Assembly (NCBI GenBank): GCA_902578525.1
Contig: CACHDJ010000003.1
Coordinates: 1-64,000, forward strand
From: an uncultured Pelagibacteraceae bacterium
GTDB lineage: Bacteria > Pseudomonadota > Alphaproteobacteria > Pelagibacterales > Pelagibacteraceae
Reading direction: 5' to 3'
Length of the DNA: 64,000 bases
Shown piece after piece: positions 50,129 through 61,877 of this stretch (positions are counted from its first letter, which is position 1; each line of letters opens with the position of its first letter). A program made the translations under genes and the position numbers. The notes beneath the pieces were generated by a model. It did no database searches, had not been told where the DNA came from, and saw nothing but the letters and a program-made list of their open reading frames with translations.

Positions 50129-51380
50129 TTTTAAAGAAATACGTAAAGATTTTGATAATTTCAAAAAATTGTTAGAAAAGCGCAATGTTGATATTGATTT
50201 TGATCATCTTAAGCATTTAGATGAAAAAAATAGAAATCTTATTCAAAAAAAGGAAAGTTTTGAAAATGAAAAAAAAGCTATATCAAAGTCAAAAGATCAA
50301 TCTTTATTTAAAAAATCAAAAGAGATTTCCAATCAAATAGAAATCATTTCTGAAGAGCAAAAAAAGATTAAAAACGAGCTTGATTTATTATTATCAAATA
50401 TTCCAAATTTACCACATTCAGATGTTCCAATTGGTAAAGATGAAAATGATAATGTAGAAATATCAAAAAATGGTAAAATTCCAAAATTTGATTTTAAAAT
50501 TAGATCACACTACGAATTAGGTGAAAATCTTAATATGCTTGATTTTGATTTAGCTACCAAAACAACTGGATCAAGATTTGTTTTTGTAAAAAATCAATTA
50601 GCTCTATTAGAAAGGGCACTATCTAATTTTATGTTAGATAAGCATATTTCTAAAAACGGATATCAAGAAATATCTCCACCATTAATTGCTTCAGAAAATA
50701 CGATGTATGGAACTGGCCAATTACCAAAGTTTGAAAATGATCAATTTGAAATTAAATTTGATAAAGGATCTGATAGAAAGTTTTTGATTCCAACAGCTGA
50801 AGTCATTTTAACCAATATAGTAAAAGATAAAATTGTAGATTTAAAGGATCTTCCAATGAGATTTGTTGCTTCTACTCCTTGTTTCAGAAAGGAGGCAGGA
50901 AGTTACGGTAAAGATACTAAAGGCATGATCCGACAACATCAGTTTTATAAAGTTGAAATGGTCAGTATAGTTGAAAAAGATAAATGTCTTAATGAACTTG
51001 AACGCATGACTGATTGTGCTACGGGTATATTAGATGATCTTAATCTTCCATATAGAAAAATGATTTTATGCAGTGGAGATATGGGATTTAGTGCTGAAAA
51101 AACATATGATATTGAAGTTTGGATTCCGTCAGAAAATAGATATAGAGAAATTTCCTCTTGCTCATCTTGTTCTACTTTTCAAGCTGTAAGAATGAAAACA
51201 AGATATAAAAATCAAGCTAACGAAACCGTAAATGTTGGTACACTTAACGGAAGTGGTTTAGCTATTGGAAGAACTTTAATTGCTGTAATGGAAAATTATC
51301 AATTGAAGGATGGCAGCATTATTGTCCCTGAAAAATTGCGACCTTATATGAATAATTTACAAATAATTTCTTTGAATTAA
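50121..51380 (+). CDS. serS: Seryl-tRNA synthetase
   Basis: MYNFKEIRKDFDNF; FRKEAGSYGKDTKGMIRQHQFYKVEM; class II motifs; start trimmed from 50097. Confidence 0.95.
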   Translation: MYNFKEIRKDFDNFKKLLEKRNVDIDFDHLKHLDEKNRNLIQKKESFENEKKAISKSKDQSLFKKSKEISNQIEIISEEQKKIKNELDLLLSNIPNLPHSDVPIGKDENDNVEISKNGKIPKFDFKIRSHYELGENLNMLDFDLATKTTGSRFVFVKNQLALLERALSNFMLDKHISKNGYQEISPPLIASENTMYGTGQLPKFENDQFEIKFDKGSDRKFLIPTAEVILTNIVKDKIVDLKDLPMRFVASTPCFRKEAGSYGKDTKGMIRQHQFYKVEMVSIVEKDKCLNELERMTDCATGILDDLNLPYRKMILCSGDMGFSAEKTYDIEVWIPSENRYREISSCSSCSTFQAVRMKTRYKNQANETVNVGTLNGSGLAIGRTLIAVMENYQLKDGSIIVPEKLRPYMNNLQIISLN

Positions 51381-51434
51381 AGTTGTTTTAGTTGAGTAGA
51401 TGGTATAAATAATCATCTTTAATAAAGGAGTTTT

Positions 51435-51722
51435 ATGGAAGGTTCAGGAATAGGTCAATTTATACCACTAATTTTAATTTTTGTTATTTTTTATTTTTTC
51501 TTAATTAGACCCCAACAAAAAAAGGTTAAAGAGCATAAGGCTATGGTTGAAGGTTTAAAAAAAGGAGATAAGGTTGTAACTTCAGGTGGCATTACAGGGA
51601 CTATCACAAGAGTTGTTGATAATGATAAAGTTGAGGTAGAAATTGCCGACAATGTTACAGTTGAAGTTATAAGAGGCACAGGCATTCAAAGCCTTTTAAA
51701 TACACTAGAAGTTAAAAAATAA
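51435..51722 (+). CDS. yajC: Preprotein translocase subunit YajC
   Basis: FYFFLIRPQQKKVKEHKAMVEGLKKGDKVVTSGGITGTI; upstream of secDF. Confidence 0.95.
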   Translation: MEGSGIGQFIPLILIFVIFYFFLIRPQQKKVKEHKAMVEGLKKGDKVVTSGGITGTITRVVDNDKVEVEIADNVTVEVIRGTGIQSLLNTLEVKK

Positions 51723-51739
51723 TCAAATTTTTTTGAGAA

Positions 51740-53293
51740 ATGTTATATTTTTCTAAATTAAGAATTATATTTGTTTCTTTAATAACTTTATGCTGCATAT
51801 TGATTGCATCAAATAATATATTAAATCCAGATCAAAGATTTTTCGGTAAAAAAATAAATCTTGGATTGGATTTACAGGGCGGATCATATTTATTATTGGA
51901 AATTGACAATACACCAGTAATTGATCAAAAACTTCAAAATACAACCACTTTAATAAGAACTTATTTTAAAGATAAGAATATAAGAATTGGTAATTTAAGT
52001 TTAGATAATCAGAAAATCAAATTTGAAGTTGATGAAAAATCTAAACAGTTAGTACTAGAAACTTTCAGTGATGAAAACAGTGAAATTAATCCTTATTATC
52101 CAAGATTTAAATCACATCAATTTGATGTAGAAGATTTAGGGAATTTTATTGAATTAAGTTTTTCAAGACAGGGATTGGTTAAATTAAAAACATCCTCTCA
52201 AGATCAAGCTTTAGAAATTGTAAGAAGAAGAATTGATGAAGTAGGCACTAATGAACCTAATATTCTGAAACGAGGAAATGATAGGGTACTTGTTGAACTT
52301 CCAGGATTAGATGATCCTATGAGAATCAAATCATTACTAGGAAAAACTGCAAATTTATCTTTTAGATTTGTATCTAATAATAATCAGGATTCCTTTGGTG
52401 TTGAATTATTAAAATATGAAAATGATATAGATGAAGATTATGTTAGTAAAAGAATAATTTTAAGTGGTGATAACTTATTAGATGCTCAACCTAGAATGAA
52501 TAATCAAACTAACGAAACTGTAGTATCTTTCACATTAGATAGAGTTGGTGCAAAACGTTTTGGAAAAGCCACATCAACAGGTATAGGAAAGCAATTAGCT
52601 ATTGTTTTAGATGGAAAAATTATAAGCGCGCCAATTATTCAAGATACTATTGCAAGTGGCAATGGTCAAATCAGTGGAGGTTTTACATTTCAATCAGCGA
52701 CAGATCTTGCTCTTTTATTAAGATCTGGTGCGTTACCAGCTCCATTAAATATTATAGAGGAAAGAACTGTTGGACCTGATTTGGGGCAAGATTCTATAAA
52801 TGCTGGAATGTTTGCCCTAATTATAGGTTTTTTATTGGTAATCGTATTTATGTTTGTGAAATACAAAATCTTTGGATTAATAACTAATATTACTCTTATT
52901 GTTAATCTAATATTACTATTGGGGATATTAACTTTATTTGAAGCAACACTTACTCTTCCAGGAATAGCAGGCATAATTTTAACTGTAGGTATGGCTGTAG
53001 ATGCAAATGTATTAATATTTGAGAGAATTAAAGAAGAGTCTAAAAATGAAAAAAATAATATTATTGCTTTTGATAGTGGTTATTCAAAATCTAGGACAGC
53101 GATACTAGATGCAAATATAACTACTTTATTGGCAGCTATAATATTATTTTTTATGGGATCTGGTCCTATAAAAGGATTTTCAGTGACTTTAGGTGTAGGA
53201 ATTTTTACTACCTTATTTTCTGTATATTTTATTGCTAGACTATTTACATCGCTTTACGTTTCTAAGAATAAAGATAAAGAAAGGCTAATATAA
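51740..53293 (+). CDS. secD: Protein translocase subunit SecD
   Basis: LGLDLQGGSYLLLEID; TVGPDLGQDSI; VGMAVDANVLIFERIKEE. Confidence 0.96.
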   Translation: MLYFSKLRIIFVSLITLCCILIASNNILNPDQRFFGKKINLGLDLQGGSYLLLEIDNTPVIDQKLQNTTTLIRTYFKDKNIRIGNLSLDNQKIKFEVDEKSKQLVLETFSDENSEINPYYPRFKSHQFDVEDLGNFIELSFSRQGLVKLKTSSQDQALEIVRRRIDEVGTNEPNILKRGNDRVLVELPGLDDPMRIKSLLGKTANLSFRFVSNNNQDSFGVELLKYENDIDEDYVSKRIILSGDNLLDAQPRMNNQTNETVVSFTLDRVGAKRFGKATSTGIGKQLAIVLDGKIISAPIIQDTIASGNGQISGGFTFQSATDLALLLRSGALPAPLNIIEERTVGPDLGQDSINAGMFALIIGFLLVIVFMFVKYKIFGLITNITLIVNLILLLGILTLFEATLTLPGIAGIILTVGMAVDANVLIFERIKEESKNEKNNIIAFDSGYSKSRTAILDANITTLLAAIILFFMGSGPIKGFSVTLGVGIFTTLFSVYFIARLFTSLYVSKNKDKERLI

Positions 53294-54183
53294 TGATTAG
53301 ATTTAATAGATTTTATAAGCAATTTAATATCATATCTACGTTATTAATAGTCTGTTCATTGATATTATTAATTTTTAAGGGTTTGAATTTTGGAATTGAT
53401 TTCAAAGGAGGAACATTAATTGAGTTAAGATCAAGTGATAATAAAGTTAATGTTTCAAGTTTAAGAGATAATTTAAACCAAATGAATTTAGGAGATGTTT
53501 CAGTTAAGAAATTCGGTAGTGACCAGGATTATCTTATTAAATTCGAGAAAAAAGATAATAAAAATATGATTATCGAAAAGGTTAAATCAAATTTAGATAA
53601 ATCATTTGGCAATAATATAGATTTTAGAAGAGTTGAAAATGTTGGGCCTAAGGTGAGTTCTGAATTGTTAAGATCTGGAATTATTGCGATTAGTATTTCT
53701 TTAGCAGCTATGTTAATTTATATTTGGATTAGATTTGAATGGCAATTTAGTCTAGGAGCTATTATGGCTTTATTCCATGATGTAATAGTAACTCTAGGTT
53801 TGTTTTCTCTTTTGAATTTAGAAATTAATTTATCAATTATTGCAGCAGTTTTGACAATAGTTGGTTACTCCATGAATGATACAGTTGTTATTTTTGATAG
53901 AGTTAGAGAAAATTTAAGAAAATATTCTGATATTAAAATATTCGATTTAACTAATATTTCAATTAATGAAACTTTATCAAGAACGTTAATTACTTCTATA
54001 ACCACTTTGTTGGCATTGCTATCCATTTTCTTTTTTGGAGGAGAAGTATTAAAAGGATTTTCTTTAGCAATGATTTTTGGCGTAATATTTGGTACTTACT
54101 CCTCAATATATATAGCTAATACAGTATTAGTTAGATTAAATGTTTCTCAAAAAACAATATTAAAGGAAGATGAAAAAGTTTAA
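53293..54183 (+). CDS. secF: Protein translocase subunit SecF
   Basis: GIDFKGGTLIELR; VENVGPKVSSELL; GYSMNDTVVIFDRVRENLR. Confidence 0.96.
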   Translation: MIRFNRFYKQFNIISTLLIVCSLILLIFKGLNFGIDFKGGTLIELRSSDNKVNVSSLRDNLNQMNLGDVSVKKFGSDQDYLIKFEKKDNKNMIIEKVKSNLDKSFGNNIDFRRVENVGPKVSSELLRSGIIAISISLAAMLIYIWIRFEWQFSLGAIMALFHDVIVTLGLFSLLNLEINLSIIAAVLTIVGYSMNDTVVIFDRVRENLRKYSDIKIFDLTNISINETLSRTLITSITTLLALLSIFFFGGEVLKGFSLAMIFGVIFGTYSSIYIANTVLVRLNVSQKTILKEDEKV

Positions 54184-54782
54184 TAAAGATTTTGTGCCAT
54201 TACCATCGCTAAAAGCATTGGTAAAGAAAGTAAAGTATTTGTTCTAGAGAACAACATTGCAGTTTTAGCTGACTTAGCTTTTATATCGGGCTCACATTCA
54301 ACTATTCCTAAAGCTCTTTTTTGGTTTGGCCAAATTACGAACCAAACATTAAAAGCCATTATAACACCAAGCCACATACCAATACCAATTGCTGTATGTT
54401 TTGGAATACCTGAACCAACACTTAAAGTCATTGCATCATGCAAATAACCGTTTAATAAAGCTAAAATTAATCCCGACAAAACTGTTAGTGCTGCTGCCCA
54501 TCTAAAATAAAACAATGCAGCAGGAGCTATTACTTTACCTATTGCTGGTTTTTGTTCATCAGGAATTTTGCTCATATTTGGTATTTGAACAAAATTAAAA
54601 TACCAAAGTAATCCTATCCACATTATTGCTACAAGTACATGAACATATCTAAACAACCAGCTCCAAAAAATTGTATCAAAAGCAAAACCATCATTTTGAT
54701 AAAATAAACCAACAAATAAAAGGACAGCAATTATTAAAGAAACGTGAATTGTTTTAGATAAAGAAGATAGCAAGTTAATCAT
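54180..54782 (-). CDS. Membrane protein resembling the PuuD urate hydroxylase membrane domain
   Basis: FRYVHVLVAIMWIGLLWYFNFVQIPNM, polytopic; no cytochrome c CXXCH motif present. Confidence 0.7.
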   Translation of the reverse strand: MINLLSSLSKTIHVSLIIAVLLFVGLFYQNDGFAFDTIFWSWLFRYVHVLVAIMWIGLLWYFNFVQIPNMSKIPDEQKPAIGKVIAPAALFYFRWAAALTVLSGLILALLNGYLHDAMTLSVGSGIPKHTAIGIGMWLGVIMAFNVWFVIWPNQKRALGIVECEPDIKAKSAKTAMLFSRTNTLLSLPMLLAMVMAQNLY

Positions 54783-54836
54783 AATTTACTTGATTATATA
54801 CTAATTTGTGATGAATTTTAATATTTTTTTTAATCA

Positions 54837-57689
54837 TTATTTTAATAATGGTTTCAAAAATTGCCCAGTATAACTATCTGCGACTTTACATACATCCTCA
54901 GGTTTGCCTTCAGCTATAATATTTCCACCTTTTACTCCACCTTCAGGGCCCATATCTACAATATAATCTGCAGTTTTAATTACATCTAAATTGTGCTCTA
55001 TTACAACAACAGTATTTCCAAGTTTTACAAAAGTATGTAAAATTTCTAATAATTTTTTTATATCATGCTGATGAAGACCTGTTGTGGGTTCATCTAAGAT
55101 ATACATTGTTCTACCAGTAGATCTTTTAGATAATTCTTTAGCTAGTTTTATTCTTTGCGCTTCACCACCAGAAAGTGTTGTAGCTTGCTGACCTATTTTA
55201 ATATAACCTAACCCTACTTTTTTAAGAGTAAGAAGTTTTGTTTTTATATTTGTTATATTTTCGAAATATTCGCAACCTTCATCCACTGACATATCTAAAA
55301 CATCAGCAATACTTTTACCTTTGAATTTTATTTCTAGGGTTTCTCTATTGTATCTTGTTCCTTTACATTCATCACATTGTATATAAACATCTGGTAAAAA
55401 ATGCATTTCATAAGTAATTACACCATCCCCCTCACATGCCTCACACCTTCCACCTTTAACGTTAAATGAAAATCTCCCAGGTTTATAACCTCTGGCTTTA
55501 GACTCAGGTAAACTTGTAAACCAATCTCTTATAGGTCCAAAAGCACCTGTATATGTAGCGGGATTTGATCTTGGCGTTCTTCCAATTGGTGATTGATCTA
55601 TATCAATAATTTTATCAATTAATTCAACACCTTTATAATTTTTAAATGCTTTAGGAGCTTTTCTTGCTTTATTGTTTAGAGTAAGATTTAAAGCATGATA
55701 CAAGGTTTGTAAAATTAATGTAGACTTTCCACTTCCTGATACTCCGGTAACACATGTAAAACTTCCTGTGGGAATTTTAAGATTTACATTGTTAAGATTG
55801 TTCCCACTTGCGCCATTGATTTCAACAAATCGACCATTTTTTGCTAATCTACGAGTTATCGGAATTTCAATTTTTTTTTTATTTGATAGATATTGACCAG
55901 TGATACTAGTTTTATTCATTTTAATTTCATCGTAAGTTCCTTGTGCAGTTACTTCACCACCATTATTTCCAGCCTCAGGTCCTAAGTCAATTATATGGTC
56001 TGCATTTTCCATTGTTTCAGTATCATGCTCCACGACTATAACCGTATTTCCTAAATCTCTAAGTCGTTTTAGTGCGTTAATAAGTTTTACATTATCTTTT
56101 TGGTGTAATCCTATAGAAGGTTCATCAAGAACATAAAGAACTCCGGTCAAGCCTGATCCAATTTGTGAGGCAAGCCTTATTCTCTGTGCTTCACCTCCAG
56201 AAAGTGTTCCTGATTCTCTGGATAAAGTGAGATAGTCTAAGCCTACATTCAATAAAAAATTTAATCGTTCGTTTATTTCTTTTAGTACATGTTCAGCAAT
56301 CTTAAACTGGCGTTTATCAAGTTTTTTTTCTAGATCTCTAAACCATTTTGAGGCATCTAAAATTGATTTTTTAGTTACTTCACTAATATTAAGATTATCA
56401 ATTTTAATACATAAAGCTTCTTCTTTTAATCTATTCCCATTACAAGCTTCACAAAAAGTATCAGATTGATACTCTGCGATAGCTTCTCTTTTCCATTCAC
56501 TATCTGATTCTAAAAATCTTCTTTCAAGATTATTAATCACACCTTCAAAAGATTTTTTATGTGAATATTTTTCATAACCATCATCATAGACAAACTTTAT
56601 TTCCTCATCATTTGATCCAAATAAAATAATATCTTTAATTTTTTTTGGTAATTTTTTCCATTTTTCATCTAGAGAAAAACCATAATGTTTTGCCAATGAA
56701 GCAAGTGTTTGAGCATAATAAAGTGTCGTAGATTTTGACCAAGGCTCAATAGCACCATCAGCAATACTTTTTCTATCGTCAGGAATTACTAAATTTGGAT
56801 CAACATTTAATTTCATGCCTATACCTTCACATTCTTCGCAGGCACCATACGGACTATTAAAGGAAAACAATCTTGGCTCTATTTCTTCAATTGTAAACCC
56901 ACTTTCTGGACATGCAAATTTAGTGGAGTAAATCAACTTTTCCATTTTTCTAAATTTTTGAGGCAATGTCTCATCTTCATGTTCGACAAACACTAAACCG
57001 TTTGATAAATTTACAGATGTTTCTATACTTTCAGCCAATCTGTTACCAATTTTTGAATTTAAAACTATTCTATCAACAAGAACTGAAATATCATGTTTAA
57101 GTTTTTTGTCTAAATTTGGAGTTTTCTCAATATCATATAAAACATCATCAATTTTTATTTTTCTAAAGCCTCTTCTTTTGTAACTTAAAATATCTTTTTT
57201 ATATTCACCCTTACGACCTCTAACAACAGGGGCATAGATATATAATGTTGATTTTTTTGGTAAATTTTTAATCATATCAACTATTTGAGTAATTGTTTGA
57301 GATGTAATTGGTTTTCCAGTAAATGGAGAATACGGAATTCCCGCTCTAGCATATAGAACTCTCATATAATCATAAATTTCAGTTACTGTTGCAACTGTAG
57401 ACCTAGGATTTTTTGACGTGTTTTTTTGTTCTATAGCGATTGCTGGACTTAAACCTTCTATAAGATCTACGTTAGGTTTTTTCATTTTATCTAAAAACTG
57501 TCTTGCATATGCCGATAAACTTTCAACATATCTTCTTTGACCTTCTGCATATATTGTATCAAAAGCTAAGGACGATTTTCCTGAACCAGATAGGCCTGTT
57601 ATTACCACAAATTGATCTTTAGGGATTTCGACAGAAACGTTCTTTAAATTGTGTTCTTTAGCGCCCTTAATAACTATCTTTTTAATCAT
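54837..57689 (-). CDS. uvrA: Excinuclease ABC subunit A
   Basis: [58 protein letters not shown]; zinc-finger CXXC sets; two ABC signatures. Confidence 0.97.
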   Translation of the reverse strand: MIKKIVIKGAKEHNLKNVSVEIPKDQFVVITGLSGSGKSSLAFDTIYAEGQRRYVESLSAYARQFLDKMKKPNVDLIEGLSPAIAIEQKNTSKNPRSTVATVTEIYDYMRVLYARAGIPYSPFTGKPITSQTITQIVDMIKNLPKKSTLYIYAPVVRGRKGEYKKDILSYKRRGFRKIKIDDVLYDIEKTPNLDKKLKHDISVLVDRIVLNSKIGNRLAESIETSVNLSNGLVFVEHEDETLPQKFRKMEKLIYSTKFACPESGFTIEEIEPRLFSFNSPYGACEECEGIGMKLNVDPNLVIPDDRKSIADGAIEPWSKSTTLYYAQTLASLAKHYGFSLDEKWKKLPKKIKDIILFGSNDEEIKFVYDDGYEKYSHKKSFEGVINNLERRFLESDSEWKREAIAEYQSDTFCEACNGNRLKEEALCIKIDNLNISEVTKKSILDASKWFRDLEKKLDKRQFKIAEHVLKEINERLNFLLNVGLDYLTLSRESGTLSGGEAQRIRLASQIGSGLTGVLYVLDEPSIGLHQKDNVKLINALKRLRDLGNTVIVVEHDTETMENADHIIDLGPEAGNNGGEVTAQGTYDEIKMNKTSITGQYLSNKKKIEIPITRRLAKNGRFVEINGASGNNLNNVNLKIPTGSFTCVTGVSGSGKSTLILQTLYHALNLTLNNKARKAPKAFKNYKGVELIDKIIDIDQSPIGRTPRSNPATYTGAFGPIRDWFTSLPESKARGYKPGRFSFNVKGGRCEACEGDGVITYEMHFLPDVYIQCDECKGTRYNRETLEIKFKGKSIADVLDMSVDEGCEYFENITNIKTKLLTLKKVGLGYIKIGQQATTLSGGEAQRIKLAKELSKRSTGRTMYILDEPTTGLHQHDIKKLLEILHTFVKLGNTVVVIEHNLDVIKTADYIVDMGPEGGVKGGNIIAEGKPEDVCKVADSYTGQFLKPLLK

Positions 57690-57778
57690 ATTTTTTGTTG
57701 CTTTGAATTAATAAAATTAATATTCAGAGGAATTATGGTATAAATCTAATTAATTTAATTAACAAATAATAAAATATT

Positions 57779-58237
57779 ATGGCTGGAAGTTTAAATAAAG
57801 TATTATTAATTGGTCGTTTGGGCGCAGACCCTGAGATTAAACAGATGGTGAATGGAAAAAGTGTAGCGAGAATTAGTTTAGCTACAAGTCAATCATGGAA
57901 GGATAAAAACACTGGTGAGAAAAAAGAAAAAACAGAATGGCACCGTATAGTTGTATTTAACGAGGGCCTAGTAAACGTCATTCAACAATATCTAAAAAAA
58001 GGTGCTCAAATTTATGTTGAAGGTCAATTGTCAACAAGAAAGTGGAAAGATGAACAGTCTGGTCAAGATAAGTACTCTACTGAAATTGTTCTTCAAGGAT
58101 ACAATTCTAGCTTAACAATGCTTGGTGGAGGAAATACTAGTAGTGGAATTCAGAATGATAATAACCAATCATCATCCAGTATTTCAGAAGATACTTCACA
58201 AGTGTCTAATGATATGGACGATGAAATTCCATTTTAA
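57779..58237 (+). CDS. ssb: Single-stranded DNA-binding protein
   Basis: [18 protein letters not shown]; acidic C-terminal tip MDDEIPF. Confidence 0.96.
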   Translation: MAGSLNKVLLIGRLGADPEIKQMVNGKSVARISLATSQSWKDKNTGEKKEKTEWHRIVVFNEGLVNVIQQYLKKGAQIYVEGQLSTRKWKDEQSGQDKYSTEIVLQGYNSSLTMLGGGNTSSGIQNDNNQSSSSISEDTSQVSNDMDDEIPF

Positions 58238-58242
58238 ATTCT

Positions 58243-60822
58243 ATGGAAAAAAACGAAGTCTCAAAAGATAAAAATATAAAACTCATTTCGATGCATGATG
58301 AGATGAGCTCATCATACTTATCCTATGCAATGAGTGTTATAGTTAGTCGAGCACTTCCAGATGTTCGTGATGGTTTAAAACCTGTTCATAGAAGAATATT
58401 GTACGCAATGTATAAAGGGGGTTATGATTGGTCTAAACAGTTTAGAAAATCAGCAAGAATAGTTGGAGATGTAATTGGTAAATATCATCCTCATGGTGAC
58501 CAATCTGTTTATGATGCGTTAGTTAGAATGGTTCAGGATTTTTCAATGAGTTTACCTTTAGTTGAAGGGCAAGGTAATTTTGGTTCAATAGACGGAGATC
58601 CAGCAGCTGCTATGAGATATACTGAAACAAGACTATCTAAAGTTTCTCAATTTTTAATTGATGATATAGAAAAAAATACAATTGAATTTAAAAGTAATTA
58701 CGATGAAACTGAAAAAGAACCAACAGTATTGCCTGCCCAATATCCCAATTTATTAGTTAACGGAGCTGGTGGTATAGCGGTAGGGATGGCTACCAGTATT
58801 CCCCCACATAACTTAGGAGAAATTATTGATGGCACATTAGCTTTAATTGACAATAAAGATATTAAAATTAAAGATTTAATGAAACATATTCCAGGACCAG
58901 ATTTTCCGACAGGTGGAGTAATTATTGGTAAAGATATTATTAAACAAGGTTATAACAAAGGTAGGGGTTCTTTTAAAATTAGAGGTGAAATTTCTAATGA
59001 AACTCAAAAAAACGGTAGAGATAGACTTGTAATAAATTCAATTCCTTATCAAGTAAACAAATCTGTTTTAAATGAGAGAATAGCTCAGTTAGTCAGAGAG
59101 AAAAAAATTGAAGGTATAAGAGATATTAGAGATGAGTCTAATAGAGAGGGAATAAGAGTATCCATAGATTTACGAAGTGGAGTTGAAGCTGAAACAGTAA
59201 AGAGACAACTCTATAAAAATACACAGATTGAAAGTTCATTTGGTTTTAACACATTAGCAATAGCTAATGGAAAACCAATGATGTGTAATTTAAAAGATTT
59301 TCTAGAAAATTTTTTAACTTTTAGAGAAGATGTTGTTATAAAAAAGACTAAGTTTGATTTATTAAAAGCCGAAGAACGAGCTCATATATTAATTGGCCTG
59401 TCTGTCTCAGTGGAAAATTTAGATAAAGTTATTAAGATTATTAGATCATCAAAAACACCCAATGATGCCAAAAAATCTATTTTAAATACAAAATGGAAAA
59501 TAAATAAATCTTTAAAAATGATATCTTTAGTTGAAGGAAAAAAAATAAAGAATGTTTATAACTTGAGTGAACCACAAACTGAAGCAATTTTAGAATTAAG
59601 ATTGCAAAAATTAACTGCTCTAGGAATTAATGAAATTGAAGTAGAAATTAAAAAACTTGCTGAATTGATATCTAAATATAAAAAAATTATTTCATCTAAA
59701 AAAGAATTGTTAAAGGTTATAAGTGAGGATCTTAAAAAAATTAAAGAAAGATTTGCTGTACCAAGAAGAACAAAGATAATTGATGCTGTTTTAAATTATG
59801 ATATAGAAGAGACAATTCAAAAACAGTCTGTTTTAATTACAGTTACTCTTCAGGGTTACATTAAAAGAGGCTCATTAAATAACGTAAAAACACAAAAAAG
59901 AGGCGGTAAAGGTAAAACAGGCATTACCACAAGAAATGAAGACTCTGTGGTCCAAACACTTTCTGTAGATACACATACTTCAGTTTTATTCTTTTCTACT
60001 GAAGGATTAGTTTATAGAGTAAAAGCTTGGAAAATTCCTGAAGGTTCAGCTTCATCAAAAGGGAAATCCCTTTTTAATATTTTACCTTTAAAAAATCATC
60101 AATCTATTAGTTCTATTATGCCATTTCCAGAAAGTGATGAAAAATTAAAAGATTATCAAATTATTTTTGCTACAGCTAAAGGCAAGGTTAGAAAAAATAG
60201 TTTAGAAGATTTTGAGTCTATTAATACTTCTGGGAAAATAGCTATGAAACTTGATAATAATGACAAAATTGTCGGGGTTAAAATCTGTAAGGATGATCAA
60301 GACGTGATTTTAAGTACAAAATTAGGAAAATGTATAAGATTTGAATCAAAAAAACTTAGAATTTTTAAAGGAAGATCTTCAAAAGGAATAAAAGGTATAG
60401 AACTTTCTCAAAACGACGAAATTGTATCATTATCAATAATCAATAATGATAAATTTAAAAAGAATGGGAAAAAATCTAAAGATGAAAAATCTGAATTTAA
60501 AGCTGGGGAAAAATTTATTCTTTCAATAACTGAAAATGGTTTTGGTAAAAAAACATCACATTATGATTATCGAGTGACGAATAGAGGCGGTAAAGGTATA
60601 ATAGGTATTGTAAATTCTCCCAGAAATGGGAATATTTCCTCATCATTTCCCGTTGTTGAAGGTGATGAAATTATGATATCTACAAATAAAGGAAGAGTAA
60701 TTAGAGTAGCTGTTAAAGAAATTAGAACGGGCGGAAGAAATACTCAGGGAGTAAGAATTATAAAACTTTCCGGAGATGAAAAAGTAGTTTCAGCAATTAA
60801 AATAGAAGATAATTTAATTTAA
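58243..60822 (+). CDS. gyrA: DNA gyrase subunit A
   Basis: [41 protein letters not shown]-terminal beta-pinwheel [10 protein letters not shown]. Confidence 0.96.
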   Translation: MEKNEVSKDKNIKLISMHDEMSSSYLSYAMSVIVSRALPDVRDGLKPVHRRILYAMYKGGYDWSKQFRKSARIVGDVIGKYHPHGDQSVYDALVRMVQDFSMSLPLVEGQGNFGSIDGDPAAAMRYTETRLSKVSQFLIDDIEKNTIEFKSNYDETEKEPTVLPAQYPNLLVNGAGGIAVGMATSIPPHNLGEIIDGTLALIDNKDIKIKDLMKHIPGPDFPTGGVIIGKDIIKQGYNKGRGSFKIRGEISNETQKNGRDRLVINSIPYQVNKSVLNERIAQLVREKKIEGIRDIRDESNREGIRVSIDLRSGVEAETVKRQLYKNTQIESSFGFNTLAIANGKPMMCNLKDFLENFLTFREDVVIKKTKFDLLKAEERAHILIGLSVSVENLDKVIKIIRSSKTPNDAKKSILNTKWKINKSLKMISLVEGKKIKNVYNLSEPQTEAILELRLQKLTALGINEIEVEIKKLAELISKYKKIISSKKELLKVISEDLKKIKERFAVPRRTKIIDAVLNYDIEETIQKQSVLITVTLQGYIKRGSLNNVKTQKRGGKGKTGITTRNEDSVVQTLSVDTHTSVLFFSTEGLVYRVKAWKIPEGSASSKGKSLFNILPLKNHQSISSIMPFPESDEKLKDYQIIFATAKGKVRKNSLEDFESINTSGKIAMKLDNNDKIVGVKICKDDQDVILSTKLGKCIRFESKKLRIFKGRSSKGIKGIELSQNDEIVSLSIINNDKFKKNGKKSKDEKSEFKAGEKFILSITENGFGKKTSHYDYRVTNRGGKGIIGIVNSPRNGNISSSFPVVEGDEIMISTNKGRVIRVAVKEIRTGGRNTQGVRIIKLSGDEKVVSAIKIEDNLI

Positions 60823-61316
60823 TGTCTAAAGTAGCAGTATATCCCGGCACATTTGATCCAATTACTTTTGGTCACATTGATGTAATAAAAAAATCTTTAA
60901 AATTATTTGAAAAAATAATCGTTGCAGTATCTGATGGAGAAAACAAAAATTATTTATTCAATATTGATGAAAGAATTGAAATAGTTAACAAGGCTCTTTT
61001 TTTAGATTTAAAATTAGATAAAAAAAAAATTAGAGTTATTTCTTTTACCTCTTTAACCACAGATATATGTAAAAAATATAAATCTAATATTATTCTACGT
61101 GGCTTAAGAGCAGTATCTGACTTTGAATATGAGTTTCAGCTAGCTGGAATGAATAGAAAATTAAATAAGAATATTGAGACAATTTTTCTAATGTCTGACG
61201 TTGAAAATCAGATTATATCTTCAAAGTTTGTAAAAGAAATAGTGAAATTAAATGGTGATATTAAAAAATTTACTACAAAAAGTACAATTAAGTCTTTAAA
61301 GGAAAAATATGAATAA
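60822..61316 (+). CDS. coaD: Phosphopantetheine adenylyltransferase
   Basis: AVYPGTFDPITFGHIDVI; LRGLRAVSDFEYEFQLAGMN; ISSKFVKEI. Confidence 0.95.
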   Translation: MSKVAVYPGTFDPITFGHIDVIKKSLKLFEKIIVAVSDGENKNYLFNIDERIEIVNKALFLDLKLDKKKIRVISFTSLTTDICKKYKSNIILRGLRAVSDFEYEFQLAGMNRKLNKNIETIFLMSDVENQIISSKFVKEIVKLNGDIKKFTTKSTIKSLKEKYE

Positions 61317-61869
61317 AATTTTATTTTCAATAGTATTTTTTTTTTTACTAATAACCAATAAATCAATGTCAGAGGAGAATATAATGATTTTAAAATTAAA
61401 AGATGGTGATGTTAAGATAGAACTGTTTCCAGATGTTGCACCAAATCATGTTAAAAGAATTAAAGAATTAGCAGATTCTGGTAAATATGATAATGTCGTA
61501 TTTCATAGAGTAATAGATGGATTTATGGCTCAAACAGGTGATGTTAAATTTGGAAATTCTAGTTCAAATGATTTTAATTTAAACAGAGCTGGTATGGGGG
61601 GATCTGATCTGCCAGATCTAAAACAAGAATTCAATAATTTACCACATGACAGAGGAACTTTATCAATGGCAAGATCATCAGATCCAAATAGTGCAAATAG
61701 TCAATTTTTTATATGTTTCAAACCAGCACCATTTTTAGATAAACAATATACTGTTTTTGGAAAAGTTATTGAAGGAATGGACTTTGTAGATAAAATTAAA
61801 AGAGGAGATGAAAATAATAATGGTTCTGTTTCTAATCCTGATAAGATTGTAAGCTTCAAATCTTTATAA
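61309..61869 (+). CDS. Peptidyl-prolyl cis-trans isomerase, cyclophilin type
   Basis: FHRVIDGFMAQTGD; SMARSSDPNSANSQFFICF; YTVFGKVIEGMD; signal-like N-terminus. Confidence 0.92.
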   Translation: MNKILFSIVFFFLLITNKSMSEENIMILKLKDGDVKIELFPDVAPNHVKRIKELADSGKYDNVVFHRVIDGFMAQTGDVKFGNSSSNDFNLNRAGMGGSDLPDLKQEFNNLPHDRGTLSMARSSDPNSANSQFFICFKPAPFLDKQYTVFGKVIEGMDFVDKIKRGDENNNGSVSNPDKIVSFKSL

Positions 61870-61877
61870 TTTTTTAA

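Noticed and set aside
52690-52974. 94-aa minus ORF antisense to secD
   Set aside because: Lies wholly inside strongly conserved secD coding sequence; no recognisable family.
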